From a virus: DNA of 42,038 nt. The stretch's first letter is position 1. Every line of letters begins with the position of its first letter. Shown here piece after piece: positions 25,525 through 35,546 of this stretch. Location: positions 153,258-195,295 of the IMG/VR virus record IMGVR_UViG_3300045921_000484; one strand, written 5' to 3'. The notes below the pieces were generated by a model. That model did no database searches. It saw nothing but the letters and a program-made list of their open reading frames with translations, and was not told where the DNA came from. The position numbers were made by a program, and so were the translations under genes.

Positions 25525-25535
25525 TATATATTAAA
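25525..25535 (-). promoter_or_regulatory. TTTAATATATA element before the first LRR gene
   Basis: Perfect copy with GATG before the preferred ATG 25520. A palindromic TTTAATATATATTAAA also lies just upstream at 25545-25560. Confidence 0.6.
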
Positions 25536-25565
25536 TACCAATAATTTAATATATATTAAATAGTC

Positions 25566-25610
25566 TTTATTAAAAATCCATTGAGACTTTCTCAATGGAT
25601 TTTTAATAAA
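25566..25610 (-). terminator. Strong 20-base hairpin, likely bidirectional terminator
   Basis: Perfect 20-base arms (core AAAAATCCATTGAG and CTCAATGGATTTTT) around the loop ACTTT. It lies just after the S1 gene stop and before the LRR promoter. U-rich flanks on both strands fit an intrinsic terminator that separates the S1 unit from the LRR unit. Confidence 0.82.
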
Positions 25611-25625
25611 TTATTAATTTTCTTT

Positions 25626-26720
25626 CTAAACAACGGTTAAGAAGATTTTTCTATTCATTCTATCTACTGATAGAACTTTCACTTTAATCTCTTGACCAGG
25701 TGTGAATTTTTTATTTAATTTCTCCATTTCCGAAGTGTGAATAAGACCAACAGTTTCATCATCAAGATTAACTAGAGTTCCAAATTGTTTTATTTCTCTA
25801 ACAACACCTTTAAGTATTTGATTATTCTTGATGTTATCCCAAAGAGTTTCTCTTAGAACTTGAGTAAGGATAATTTTATCCTTAATAACTTCTTTAATGT
25901 AGAATTCAATATTGAATCCTGGTTTAATAGAAGTTAATTTTTCTTGCCACTCTGGATTCACATTAGCTTTGTGAATCATACCAGTTAAACACTCGTTGAA
26001 TTCAACGAATATACCGAAAGGTGTTGTACCAGTAACGTGACCACTGTAAACTTCACCATATTTTAACTGATTAATAGCAGATGGAATAAGGCTTTGAAGA
26101 TACTTACGTCTACTAACAATATAAGTTCCTTCTTGTTCAGCAAATGACTCAATCATAACTTCAAATGTTTTTCCAACAATTGAATTAGGGTCATAAAGTT
26201 TATTGATGCCGGCTAAGGTGTTTGGCATAAATCCGGGAAGTGTTACACCACCATAAGACAATTCAACATCATATCCAGCTGGGTTAATTGATTTAATAAA
26301 AGCTTCTACTGATTGTCCCTCTTCAAGAGATTTAAGATTTTGATGAGCTCTTGACTCGTATAGTTCAGCAATGCTTCCTCTGATAAAGAAGTTTTGTTGG
26401 TTTATTTTAGATATCAATACATCAATAAAATCACCAACATTTGAGTTTTTAAGGTATTTTGCCTCAGAAGCTTTGTTGTCTACTCGGATGTCATCTTTGA
26501 ATCCTTCCACGCTAAATACAAATGAACCTCCTGATAGTCCTTCGTATTTAGCGGAAATTACTTCACCTTCAACTGGAACTCTAACAGAGTATAAGTTGTA
26601 AAGCTTTAGTAGATCTTCTTTCTCTTTGCTTTCAAAAGAGGTTCCTTTTTTTACTTTTTTAGAATAATCTTCGCTTTCAAAAGCGAAAGCTGATTCTGGG
26701 TTTCCGATTGTTTCTGTCAT
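25626..26720 (-). CDS. Ribosomal protein S1-like RNA-binding protein, four S1 domains
   Basis: A 364-residue protein with four OB-fold S1 modules at about 48-115, 128-206, 222-287 and 300-364. The third (GHVTGTTPFGIFVEFNECLTGMIHKANV) and fourth (GVVREIKQFGTLVNLDDETVGLIHTSEM) show the classic S1 pattern; the first two are diverged. Bacterial S1 has up to six domains and helps load mRNAs that lack a good Shine-Dalgarno sequence. A phage copy could favour viral mRNAs or replace host S1. It is preceded by a small hairpin and ends at a strong terminator. No nuclease domain (as in RNase E or PNPase) is attached. Confidence 0.88.
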   Translation of the reverse strand: MTETIGNPESAFAFESEDYSKKVKKGTSFESKEKEDLLKLYNLYSVRVPVEGEVISAKYEGLSGGSFVFSVEGFKDDIRVDNKASEAKYLKNSNVGDFIDVLISKINQQNFFIRGSIAELYESRAHQNLKSLEEGQSVEAFIKSINPAGYDVELSYGGVTLPGFMPNTLAGINKLYDPNSIVGKTFEVMIESFAEQEGTYIVSRRKYLQSLIPSAINQLKYGEVYSGHVTGTTPFGIFVEFNECLTGMIHKANVNPEWQEKLTSIKPGFNIEFYIKEVIKDKIILTQVLRETLWDNIKNNQILKGVVREIKQFGTLVNLDDETVGLIHTSEMEKLNKKFTPGQEIKVKVLSVDRMNRKIFLTVV

Positions 26721-26737
26721 ATTTATATTTTTTTAGA

Positions 26738-26757
26738 AGTTACAAGATGTTGTAATT
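26738..26757 (-). promoter_or_regulatory. Small hairpin upstream of the S1-like gene
   Basis: TTACAA-GATG-TTGTAA (26740-26755) can extend by an A-T and a G-U pair. It lies about 20 bases before the S1 ATG. Bacterial S1 controls its own mRNA; this could be such a target, but the stem is short. Confidence 0.35.
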
Positions 26758-26783
26758 GAAAAAAATTAGAAGTTTAAGGTTAA

Positions 26784-27185
26784 TTAAAAATTATTATTAA
26801 TTCTTTTAATACCATTTCTAAGCATATAATCTCTTATACGAGCAGCATCTTCATATTTTTCATTTTTGATGCAGTCATTAAGTTTTTCATTTAGATCTTT
26901 AGTGATATCTTCTATACTTTTTTCTTTTGATATTTGTTTTATATCATCTATAAATGATTTGTAAAATTCATCCATTTGAGATATATCAACAAAATATACA
27001 GGAACAACAGATGATGAATTCTCATCTGATAGCTCTTTCAGCTTATCACTCTTTAGTATCTTTTTAATAAAATCCTGATTCAAAGCCGAATTATCGATAA
27101 GATACTTAGCTAAGTGATATGGTCTATTCTTAAACATTTTAAGAAGTAAAACCAAGCTACGATTTAGTTCTTCGTTGTTTTCCAT
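26784..27185 (-). CDS. Small protein with C-terminal UVR motif
   Basis: A 133-residue helical protein. Residues about 103-131 (LNEKLNDCIKNEKYEDAARI with RDYMLRNG) match the UVR motif that mediates UvrB-UvrC contact and also occurs in McsA and Clp-associated proteins. The N-terminal 100 residues are unrecognised, so it is not UvrB or UvrC. It may be an adaptor that contacts a host repair or protease factor. It sits between the baseplate-type genes and the S1 gene on the same strand. Confidence 0.72.
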   Translation of the reverse strand: MENNEELNRSLVLLLKMFKNRPYHLAKYLIDNSALNQDFIKKILKSDKLKELSDENSSSVVPVYFVDISQMDEFYKSFIDDIKQISKEKSIEDITKDLNEKLNDCIKNEKYEDAARIRDYMLRNGIKRINNNF

Positions 27186-27215
27186 AAATGTTTTATTAAA
27201 AAAATAAAACTAAGT

Positions 27216-27905
27216 TTATATCTTTTCGAATAAAATATTAAAATAGTAATCAAATGAATATTTAGAACTTGGTTTTTCTTGATTAAAAAGAACTCTAACA
27301 TTTGAATAATTATAAGATGTCTCAGTTTGTAATCTTTTAACTAGATTACTATCTGATATTATTTTGTTATTCCAATTGTTTTTATATCTTAAAACATATT
27401 GACTTCTTAGGTCATTATATCTCAAATATAAGTCTATTTTAGAATACTTATATCTGTTAAGAACATTAGTGGTCACATATTCATTCATAGCTACTGTGAT
27501 ATCATTATAGATCGTCATATTGTTCTTAACACCTTCAAATGTTCTTGCTTGTTTTAGTGATGCAAAAATATAATTAGTTAATATAGCAGATAGATTGATA
27601 TTAATTATCCATCTAGTTTGATTATCCCTTTGATATTGATTTTGAGAATCATCAATTATAAGAGTATGATTAGACTTTTTATCATTGCTAGCATTATATA
27701 TAATGGGTTGAAATGAACTCTCAATTAAAAAGTCTAATTGCTCATTCTCCAAGTTCTGATAATATATAATATTATTGTCACTTATATAAATACTATCTTC
27801 TATATCTAACATCTTGGATCCAAAGAATGTACTTTGCTCAGTCATATTATATGTACCAAACACATTCTTATATGTAAATTCTGGTGATATGTAGTTTTTT
27901 CTCAT
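27216..27905 (-). CDS. Tail or baseplate protein
   Basis: A 229-residue protein with very high Asn/Tyr content and no recognised domain. Its ATG overlaps the stop of the 1,439-residue gene (ATGA), so the two are co-translated and probably act together in the tail. A central helix (LTNYIFASLKQARTFEGVKN) lies between beta-type regions. Confidence 0.65.
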   Translation of the reverse strand: MRKNYISPEFTYKNVFGTYNMTEQSTFFGSKMLDIEDSIYISDNNIIYYQNLENEQLDFLIESSFQPIIYNASNDKKSNHTLIIDDSQNQYQRDNQTRWIININLSAILTNYIFASLKQARTFEGVKNNMTIYNDITVAMNEYVTTNVLNRYKYSKIDLYLRYNDLRSQYVLRYKNNWNNKIISDSNLVKRLQTETSYNYSNVRVLFNQEKPSSKYSFDYYFNILFEKI

Positions 27906-30900
27906 TGTTCTATACTTAAATTATTATTTCCTATACTATTAGTATTAATATTATCAGAGCATTCAATATGATATTTATAATCCCAAGTGGATTTGAATAT
28001 AAAGAAATCTATAATAGCGTATCCAAATTCATCTAACATGGGGTATATTGATTTGTAGTCTTTTCTATCCTTTAGCTTCATTATATTTTTATTAGGATTA
28101 ACTTTAGATATAATTCTTTGTTTTATTTTTCCAAAATTTGTAAGTGATGTATCGAATTTATAATTACCATATAATGATGTTGTTAATCCTGGCCTTTCAA
28201 ATAATTCAATTTCATAAAATATTGGCATATAATATCCACTGTGTCTATAAACATTATTATAAACCGTATTGACTAACCCATGTGTGTTTTTAACTAATAC
28301 CCTTTGTGGTTCTTTATCTGACACTCTAAACTCTTCTTTCCTTGAAATTTTATAAGATAGTGGTAATCCGTTATAATAGTTTAGATTATCAATATTATCA
28401 ATAATTCCTCCCTTTAATTGTTTATTAGATTTTAGTAAATTATTCGGAACCTCAACAACTTCATGTTTTAGTGAATCAACTCTAACATTAAATTCATCAG
28501 GAAAGTCACATTTTATTAAATGTGGTAATCCAACCATATTTTGATAGTTATATGTATTAATAGACCCATCTTCATTTATTATTACATAGTTTAGATAATC
28601 GGTGAATCCATATCTATTAGTTATGTCATTTATACAGTTTATTAGATTAACAGCTGTTAATTTAGAATTAATTGGACTCTTTAATCCATTTTTTGTATAT
28701 TTAAGATTCCTCTGATATAAAGCGAATCCATATAAGTCATCTCTATCAGCTCCAGATATATTCTTTATTGTATTGTCATTTATCGCTATATTAATAAGTA
28801 TATTTTTCCACTTTTTATTTATGTAGATATTTATACCATTTTCAAGTGTTGATCTTGTCTCATTACTTTTTATTATGTAATATTTATCATTTAGTAATAT
28901 TACTGGATTAGTATCCGAATCATAAACTATATTAGTATCTGGATCTATTGAACAAACTCTTGACCAATATAATGTATTTGTTGGTAAGTAATTTACCGAT
29001 GTTGTAATACATCTATAAACGGTATTATTATAAACAACAATATCACCAAAAATATATGTTTTATTAAAGTTCCAGAGTGATACTATTTTCCATCTAGACA
29101 TGGATTCATATCCAGATGTCTTTTCCCAATACTGATTGAAGTAATTAGATGTTGTATCAATGTCTGTCATTCTACTTGTTACAGTAGAAGGTCTATGTGT
29201 GTTATTACCAACTTTGGATATCCAATACTCACCTTTATAGATAACAACACTATTTGTAGCATATGTAGAATATGGATTCCATAAGGATACTGTGCCTGAT
29301 GAATCATACTTATAATATTCGCCAGAATTGTATATTACATATCCGTCTGTATATGACGCATCATAGTTTGGATTCCAAAGTATTGAAGATGTTGGTGATA
29401 CAAATTGACTAGGTGACCATACACTTGTGTATGAATAAGGAGCAAGTATATTATTTGATATGGAATTTATTGGACCATGTGCTGTAGCAGCAACATATAA
29501 TATATCATCATGTACTACTATTGAGTTTGATTCATATGATTGTCTTGAATCCCAATTATCAACAATTAGCCAATTCATTTTATTTGAAAGACTTGTATTT
29601 GATACACAAACATTACCCGAACATGAAGAAGTTATTGATATAGGATTTTCATCTTCATCCATTAGACTTATAAGTAAACTATTTCCTAATTGGTATGTAC
29701 TTCCTACATAAACATTTGATAGAGAAATACAAGAGGATGTTATTGACAATAAATCACCAACTAAAATTTTATCTGAGTCACCGTTATTTATTTCAAAAAT
29801 ATACTCAGATGTTAAAGCTAATGGTGGATTAGTTAGATCCTCTACAAGTTGATCTCTCCATCCACCCGGAATATATGTTTGAAAACTATAGCAAGTTGTT
29901 GTTACGGAAGGCTTTTTATTATCTGATAATAATATAGATAATTTGTAATCCTCAAACTTATTTGAAGTTACTAGGTTTATATTGGTTATTTTGCCATCCT
30001 CATATTTAATATTTTCTATATCAAATATTGAGAATTTAATTCCTCTGAAAAGAGAAATATTCGGAGTATCAAAATCACCTCTATTGAATGTAGAATACTT
30101 TTTAGTATTCTTAATCACTTTACCATTTTGAAATTTTGTCTTCTTACTAAAGAAGTATGAAAAATAGTCCGAACTATATGTCATAGATTGTGTGCCAACC
30201 GAATATGTTGATGTATTTAGATATAATCCCAAGTCAAACCTAAATGATGTGTTAATATAATCACCGATATGATCCTCTACATGCAAAGAGTGGTGAGAAT
30301 ATGATGATGTTGATGAGTTTATAGTATAGAAATAATCAAGATTTCTTTCTATTCTTGAAGGAATAGGTTGAAATGGATTTACGGTTCTATTATATTCCTC
30401 AAAGATATTCGAATTATTCAATAAGTATGGATAATCATTTGCTGATAAAGAGTTTTGAAATCCCCATCTACAATAAATTGGATTCTTCCTCCATATTTCA
30501 GAAAGATCATTACTCACAATCCTGAATGTTTCAAGATTTGCTGTATATTCAGATGATACTGGAATATTTGTAACTTCACCTTTATAAACATAATCATCTA
30601 AATCATACGGGAAGCTATTGGTTCTTAAATCCGGAAGATACATTTTTGTCTCATCGGTCTTAGTCAATTCATCAACTTTTTCGTACTCATATTTAGAGAA
30701 TTCCGTATCAACAATTGATGTGTCAAAGTCTTTAATATCTGTGAAGTTAATTCTATAAATTTTAAATTTCTTAGGAGCATTGTCTTTATCAACTAATAGA
30801 CTAACAGTAGTTGTATATGATTTATCTGGTTGATTTATGTAATAACTATACTTATCGATTAAAAAATCAAATCCATAATCAGTATTTACTTTTAATTTAT

Positions 30901-32221
30901 CATCTTCTTTAACTATATTGTGATATTTACCATCAATTTCTATTAGCCAAACATCGGCTTTGTCAAAGTCAGGTATACTAAAATATGAGTAATCACTATA
31001 TCTTATAATATAATTGTCTTTGTCAAAAAGACAGATATTTTTATTCAGATAGGATTCTTTACCAGATAAGCTTATATCACTTACTATTCTATATCTATAA
31101 ATATCTGTAGTTATAAACTCTTCAGATGATACAGTACTTTTTCGATTGATTGATGTATTTACTTTACCAATAGTTCTAGGTTGAGTTTCTTTATATTGCT
31201 CAATTTTATAAAAATCACCTAAATATTCAACATAGTATTCTTTTTTTGAAAAATCAAGGTCTGATTTATTATCATCAAATGGATAGTTAGAGGTGTGTGA
31301 TTTTAATGTATTAGTAGAATCTATATATACGTCACTCTTTAATTTAACTGTTAAGTATGGTGATATTGATGTTACTAAATCCATATCATCTAAATAAAAA
31401 CCATAATATCTATTTATGCTCCATTTTCTAAGTGATGTCTTAGTTGCTGGAGTATCATCAAAAAGGAAAGACATATTTAATATATTTGGAAACACTACTC
31501 TATTTTTAGCGTATCCATCAAATATAAACTTCTCTAAATCGAAAATGGCATTCTCATATTCAAATACATCATTCATAAAGAATGATTTATATGTATATCC
31601 ACCTGTATCATAATCGATACCAAACCATTTAGTAAACTCATCTTTTCTATAATCTACCTCTAATGGTGTATCAGGGAAAAGATCATTTCTAAGGAAGTTC
31701 TTTTCTATCCATTCTCCTAATGGTGAATTCTTTGTTAGGTCAAATATTTTAACACACTTCAATTTATTAATTATTTCACTTTTAAAGTTATCCTTAGTTA
31801 GATCAATTAAACCAGGACCATCTACTCGGAATATTGCAAAATATTTTGGAAAAGATCCTTTTGCAAAGTAAATAGGAGCGAAGAATTCATATTCCTCTTT
31901 ATAGTTTTTATTATCAATAATATTCCTAGCACCCATTAAATACATATCATCATATTGTTCATTATAATTAGAAAACATGTTATCATTATCATTATTGTAT
32001 CTAATGGAAAAAGCTATCTCAGTTGGTAGATTTTTGAAAAAATAAGGAACCATTTCATCAAAATAGTTCTCTTTATTAAACCTAACTTTTTTAAATTTAT
32101 TAGATGATAGTTCTGGAGCAGAGTCAATACTATCCATGAATAGATCATAGTTACTACCAACCACTATTTTCATATTGGTTGTTAATCCAGTATTTGTCCT
32201 TAGTATTGAGAATGATTTCAT
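27902..32221 (-). CDS. Giant tail/baseplate protein with CBM5/12-like repeats
   Basis: A 1,439-residue protein. The N-terminal 870 residues and C-terminal 340 residues are unrecognised, Tyr/Asn/Asp-rich and mainly beta. Between them (about residues 878-1092, bases 28945-29585) lie about four copies of a chitin-binding type module: W-x-x-x-x-x-Y-x-x-x-x-x-V-x-Y-x-x-x-x-Y, then P and a final W, best seen in LWNFNKTYIFGDIVVYNN. These match carbohydrate-binding family 5/12 and would let the tail tip grip cell-surface glycans. It is the middle gene of a three-gene unit with single-base or four-base overlaps on both sides. Confidence 0.75.
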   Translation of the reverse strand: MKSFSILRTNTGLTTNMKIVVGSNYDLFMDSIDSAPELSSNKFKKVRFNKENYFDEMVPYFFKNLPTEIAFSIRYNNDNDNMFSNYNEQYDDMYLMGARNIIDNKNYKEEYEFFAPIYFAKGSFPKYFAIFRVDGPGLIDLTKDNFKSEIINKLKCVKIFDLTKNSPLGEWIEKNFLRNDLFPDTPLEVDYRKDEFTKWFGIDYDTGGYTYKSFFMNDVFEYENAIFDLEKFIFDGYAKNRVVFPNILNMSFLFDDTPATKTSLRKWSINRYYGFYLDDMDLVTSISPYLTVKLKSDVYIDSTNTLKSHTSNYPFDDNKSDLDFSKKEYYVEYLGDFYKIEQYKETQPRTIGKVNTSINRKSTVSSEEFITTDIYRYRIVSDISLSGKESYLNKNICLFDKDNYIIRYSDYSYFSIPDFDKADVWLIEIDGKYHNIVKEDDKLKVNTDYGFDFLIDKYSYYINQPDKSYTTTVSLLVDKDNAPKKFKIYRINFTDIKDFDTSIVDTEFSKYEYEKVDELTKTDETKMYLPDLRTNSFPYDLDDYVYKGEVTNIPVSSEYTANLETFRIVSNDLSEIWRKNPIYCRWGFQNSLSANDYPYLLNNSNIFEEYNRTVNPFQPIPSRIERNLDYFYTINSSTSSYSHHSLHVEDHIGDYINTSFRFDLGLYLNTSTYSVGTQSMTYSSDYFSYFFSKKTKFQNGKVIKNTKKYSTFNRGDFDTPNISLFRGIKFSIFDIENIKYEDGKITNINLVTSNKFEDYKLSILLSDNKKPSVTTTCYSFQTYIPGGWRDQLVEDLTNPPLALTSEYIFEINNGDSDKILVGDLLSITSSCISLSNVYVGSTYQLGNSLLISLMDEDENPISITSSCSGNVCVSNTSLSNKMNWLIVDNWDSRQSYESNSIVVHDDILYVAATAHGPINSISNNILAPYSYTSVWSPSQFVSPTSSILWNPNYDASYTDGYVIYNSGEYYKYDSSGTVSLWNPYSTYATNSVVIYKGEYWISKVGNNTHRPSTVTSRMTDIDTTSNYFNQYWEKTSGYESMSRWKIVSLWNFNKTYIFGDIVVYNNTVYRCITTSVNYLPTNTLYWSRVCSIDPDTNIVYDSDTNPVILLNDKYYIIKSNETRSTLENGINIYINKKWKNILINIAINDNTIKNISGADRDDLYGFALYQRNLKYTKNGLKSPINSKLTAVNLINCINDITNRYGFTDYLNYVIINEDGSINTYNYQNMVGLPHLIKCDFPDEFNVRVDSLKHEVVEVPNNLLKSNKQLKGGIIDNIDNLNYYNGLPLSYKISRKEEFRVSDKEPQRVLVKNTHGLVNTVYNNVYRHSGYYMPIFYEIELFERPGLTTSLYGNYKFDTSLTNFGKIKQRIISKVNPNKNIMKLKDRKDYKSIYPMLDEFGYAIIDFFIFKSTWDYKYHIECSDNINTNSIGNNNLSIEQ

Positions 32222-35200
32222 TATGTAATTGACATGTTTATTGGTGTAGCTACTTTTTTAAGTACTACTTTGCTTCTATTTATATTAAACTTAATTGAGA
32301 ATTGAAAAGGTTTGTTTTCAGATTCATTTTCAACAAAGAATTTAAGTTTCTTTATATGTTTAATGGTACTTGTAGATGAGTTCAAATCAATATATTCATA
32401 ATTTAATCCACCTTGACTTGGATCAAGCGCATTCATTTTGAAGTAGATATTTATAGGTATTACAATCGATTTATCATCACCTCCATTTAAAACTTTTATT
32501 TTATCAGCATTTGTTTCTGTTATATCCTCTAAATTTGGAACAACAGGATGAATTGTGGTTAATAGTTTAGATGTTGAAGCAACACTCACTGTTGTATCAA
32601 TCCATTTCTTAGTATCTAATAGTGATTTATTATTACCAACAAAAGATAATATAGATGTTTCATTATATCCAATATTAAACTCGTTGGATGCTAATACCGA
32701 AGTTATTGAGTTATTATTATTTGCTATAAAATTATTATTTATATTTTCAGATAACTTAGTTACAACAGTATCAGTTACACTTTCGAAGTTAACACTCCAT
32801 ATAAATTGATTATTCAACTGAGTTCTTGTCTGACCAGTTGATGAAGATGATAATAATTCATCCTTGTCATTTACCCAGAATACTTGTGGTGCACCAGCAT
32901 TATAAATATCAGAATTTGAATTATAAGTCCTATTTGATAATAAACCTAGTGGTGAATCAACAGACTTATTTCTAATCTTTAATACAAAGTCTTTTATTAC
33001 ATAAATATTGTTTGCATAAATTCTACCCGCTTGAACTTGTCTAGTGTTAGCAGAACCTATAAATCTTTCTAAGTAATCTTCACATTCTATATTGAATGAT
33101 AATTCAGATCCATTTTGAACAACAAATTCTTGGTTATTCCTAAGTACAATAATTTCAAGCTCACCTTTAGCTCTTTTAATTTTCTCCTCAAGTGATATTA
33201 TTCTGTCTTGAAGACTTTTCAAATAATCAAATAAACTAAGAGATACACCATTAGCATCTTTGAATCCTGATAGAATCTTTGTTGTATCATGATGATAAGT
33301 TACATTATTAACAACTATCGTTCCTGATAAGTGGTTGTCTAAACCTTTAGCTGATAACTCTTGATTCATTCTAACTTTTAGCTCTTCTTTAGTGGCTTCT
33401 TGTAAAATAAAGTCATTTTCATTAACAACATTATTAAGATCATCTGGAAATTCAACTGTAAGAATCTCTGACCAATCAGATTCAACCGGTGATTCTGGCC
33501 AACCAACTTCTGAAATAGATTTAATTCTTATCTCAATTTTTTCATTTGGCTGTATTGGTATATCCAATTGATTGATATTTGGAGTGTCTGCATTTTCAAT
33601 ATCCTCAATCTCCCAAGTATATGTTCCAGTAGATGGATTAAATGTTCTCTTTCTAGCATCAGTTTTGAATTCTATCCAGTTAGAATATGCTGCGTTTTGA
33701 CTAGTTCCTTGATTATTAGAAACTCTGAATGTTTCAGTTGGTGTTTCTCTACCATCTTTAGACAAATATCTATATTGTATTCTAAACTGAACAATCTCTT
33801 GAGGAAATGTACCTCTTGTTACAATAGCTTCAGGCATTGGCCAGAAACCTCTAACTCTAAACTTAGGCTCAACTTTAGTTAGACCAGGTCTTTTAGAGAT
33901 ATCAATTATCTCTTGAGTTATAGATGCTAGTAATTTCGATTTACTTTCTCTCTTTTTACTAAGAGATTCTATTTCTAAGTTGATCTGTTTTTTGTCAGCT
34001 TCGGAAGTGAATCTTAAAACTTTATCCTTTTTATTCTTTGACTCAATAGCATCATTTATCTGAGTAATTTCAGATTTTAATGAATTCATTAAGTTATGCT
34101 TTGTCTTAATTAAATTAGCATCGGGTGTATCAGTTAAATGCTTATTAATCTGGACAACTTTGAAGTTTGATATATTTAAAGTTGGTGGTGTTGGAGTACC
34201 CGCTAATTTATTAGGTGTCTTCTTAGCAACAAGGTCTTTTAAAACTTCACCATAATCATATACATAATCGATATAGTACTGTTCCATAGTTAGACCATTA
34301 TCGTTACTACTAGATGATAATCTAAGATCATTTGTCCAATATCCTGTACCTAAGCTCCAATTTTTAGCAACCAAATGATTATCAGCATTTATTGGTTTGA
34401 TGAAAAGGACATTTCTCTCATTATAACCTATACTAACTCTTATTTTCTTAGTATAAACGATTGGAGAATACATTTTAATAGTACCTATTCCAATTGGAAT
34501 TGGTTGATTACCTTCTATTCTCTCGAATCTAACTCTGTAATTTGATTCAACTGTTGATACCTCAATTACTTTATATCTTGTGCTAGATATTTCAGCATTT
34601 AACATCACTTCATCACCTTGTGATAATTGTCTAACTTCATTTGTTTCAGTTACAAGATAATCAAGTGTATTTAAGTGATACCATAGTTTTCTATTAAGTC
34701 TATCTTCTTCTGTTTTTAAAACAGAGAATACCCCATCATATAATAAAGAATTTGGTTCCAAGTCAAATACTTGTTCGTCATAATTAGGATTTAATGGTTC
34801 AACAACACCAGGTGTTGTTCTGTGCCAAATAACAAAATCATCAATGTTGATGTTTGCTTTTCCTCTAAATTCTTGATTGAAGCTATTTAGAGCTGACTGA
34901 CCAAGTGGTGTTAAATTTCCTGCCTCATCTTTTGCAAAATCAACGATATATCTTCTTACTAAACACTTTCTAACATTGTTTTCTATTTTACCAGTTAGAT
35001 CCAATTCAATAGACAATAGTGGATTTAATAATCCATCAAATATCCAGTTTTTACTTGATTTAAAGCTATCTACAATTTGAAGTTCATTTAGACTAGCAGG
35101 TTCTTTATTCAAATCAACAGTAACAACTTTCTTAAACTTATTAATACCAGCCGCAGTTTGTATAAGAGCTCCATTGCTATTATCAATATTATAAATGGAG

Positions 35201-35418
35201 TTAACATTATTATTTAATCTATCAATTTCATTCTTTAAGAAATTAAATGATGGAAGTGTATATTGTTTCAAAACACCTTCCTCATCAATGATTGATACGT
35301 TTACAGTTGACTCTGTTGTTGTAGAAAGAGTGTTTATTTTAGATAAAATTTCTACTAAATTTTTATTAAATGTTATTATTTGTTCTGCTACTGATGGAAA
35401 TGAGCTTCTTGCTGGCAT
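32221..35418 (-). CDS. Large baseplate-type protein with Fn3-like domain and coiled coils
   Basis: A 1,065-residue protein. A coiled coil at about residues 426-506 (Lys/Glu-rich, with SLSKKRESKSKLLASITQE) is followed by a fibronectin type III-like region (about 510-640: IQYRYLSKDGRETPTETF, then a WIEF strand and IEIRIKSISEVGWPESP). A second short coil is at about 729-757. The rest is beta-rich and unrecognised. Size, Fn3 and coils fit a baseplate hub, wedge or tail-fibre network protein. Its stop shares one base with the next start (TAATG). A TTTAATATATA element lies 21 bases before the ATG. Confidence 0.72.
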   Translation of the reverse strand: MPARSSFPSVAEQIITFNKNLVEILSKINTLSTTTESTVNVSIIDEEGVLKQYTLPSFNFLKNEIDRLNNNVNSIYNIDNSNGALIQTAAGINKFKKVVTVDLNKEPASLNELQIVDSFKSSKNWIFDGLLNPLLSIELDLTGKIENNVRKCLVRRYIVDFAKDEAGNLTPLGQSALNSFNQEFRGKANINIDDFVIWHRTTPGVVEPLNPNYDEQVFDLEPNSLLYDGVFSVLKTEEDRLNRKLWYHLNTLDYLVTETNEVRQLSQGDEVMLNAEISSTRYKVIEVSTVESNYRVRFERIEGNQPIPIGIGTIKMYSPIVYTKKIRVSIGYNERNVLFIKPINADNHLVAKNWSLGTGYWTNDLRLSSSSNDNGLTMEQYYIDYVYDYGEVLKDLVAKKTPNKLAGTPTPPTLNISNFKVVQINKHLTDTPDANLIKTKHNLMNSLKSEITQINDAIESKNKKDKVLRFTSEADKKQINLEIESLSKKRESKSKLLASITQEIIDISKRPGLTKVEPKFRVRGFWPMPEAIVTRGTFPQEIVQFRIQYRYLSKDGRETPTETFRVSNNQGTSQNAAYSNWIEFKTDARKRTFNPSTGTYTWEIEDIENADTPNINQLDIPIQPNEKIEIRIKSISEVGWPESPVESDWSEILTVEFPDDLNNVVNENDFILQEATKEELKVRMNQELSAKGLDNHLSGTIVVNNVTYHHDTTKILSGFKDANGVSLSLFDYLKSLQDRIISLEEKIKRAKGELEIIVLRNNQEFVVQNGSELSFNIECEDYLERFIGSANTRQVQAGRIYANNIYVIKDFVLKIRNKSVDSPLGLLSNRTYNSNSDIYNAGAPQVFWVNDKDELLSSSSTGQTRTQLNNQFIWSVNFESVTDTVVTKLSENINNNFIANNNNSITSVLASNEFNIGYNETSILSFVGNNKSLLDTKKWIDTTVSVASTSKLLTTIHPVVPNLEDITETNADKIKVLNGGDDKSIVIPINIYFKMNALDPSQGGLNYEYIDLNSSTSTIKHIKKLKFFVENESENKPFQFSIKFNINRSKVVLKKVATPINMSIT

Positions 35419-35439
35419 AGTTTAGCTATTAATTTTTCT

Positions 35440-35450
35440 TATATATTAAA
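35440..35450 (-). promoter_or_regulatory. TTTAATATATA element, 21 bases before ATG (leftward)
   Basis: Perfect copy that would drive the three large tail genes and probably the UVR and S1 genes beyond. Confidence 0.62.
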
Positions 35451-35513
35451 TTCTACTCATTTCTTTAGTATTTGTTTTTTTTTATTTTTATATAGGATTG
35501 CTTTCTAATAAAT

Positions 35514-35546
35514 AAAAAAACCCTCAAATTTCTCTGAGGGGTTTTA
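35514..35546 (-). terminator. Intrinsic terminator with T-run
   Basis: CCCTCA (35521-35526) pairs with TGAGGG (35535-35540). On the minus strand the stem is followed by a run of seven T. It overlaps the stop codon of the gene at 35544 and closes that transcript before the tail-gene promoter. Confidence 0.85.
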
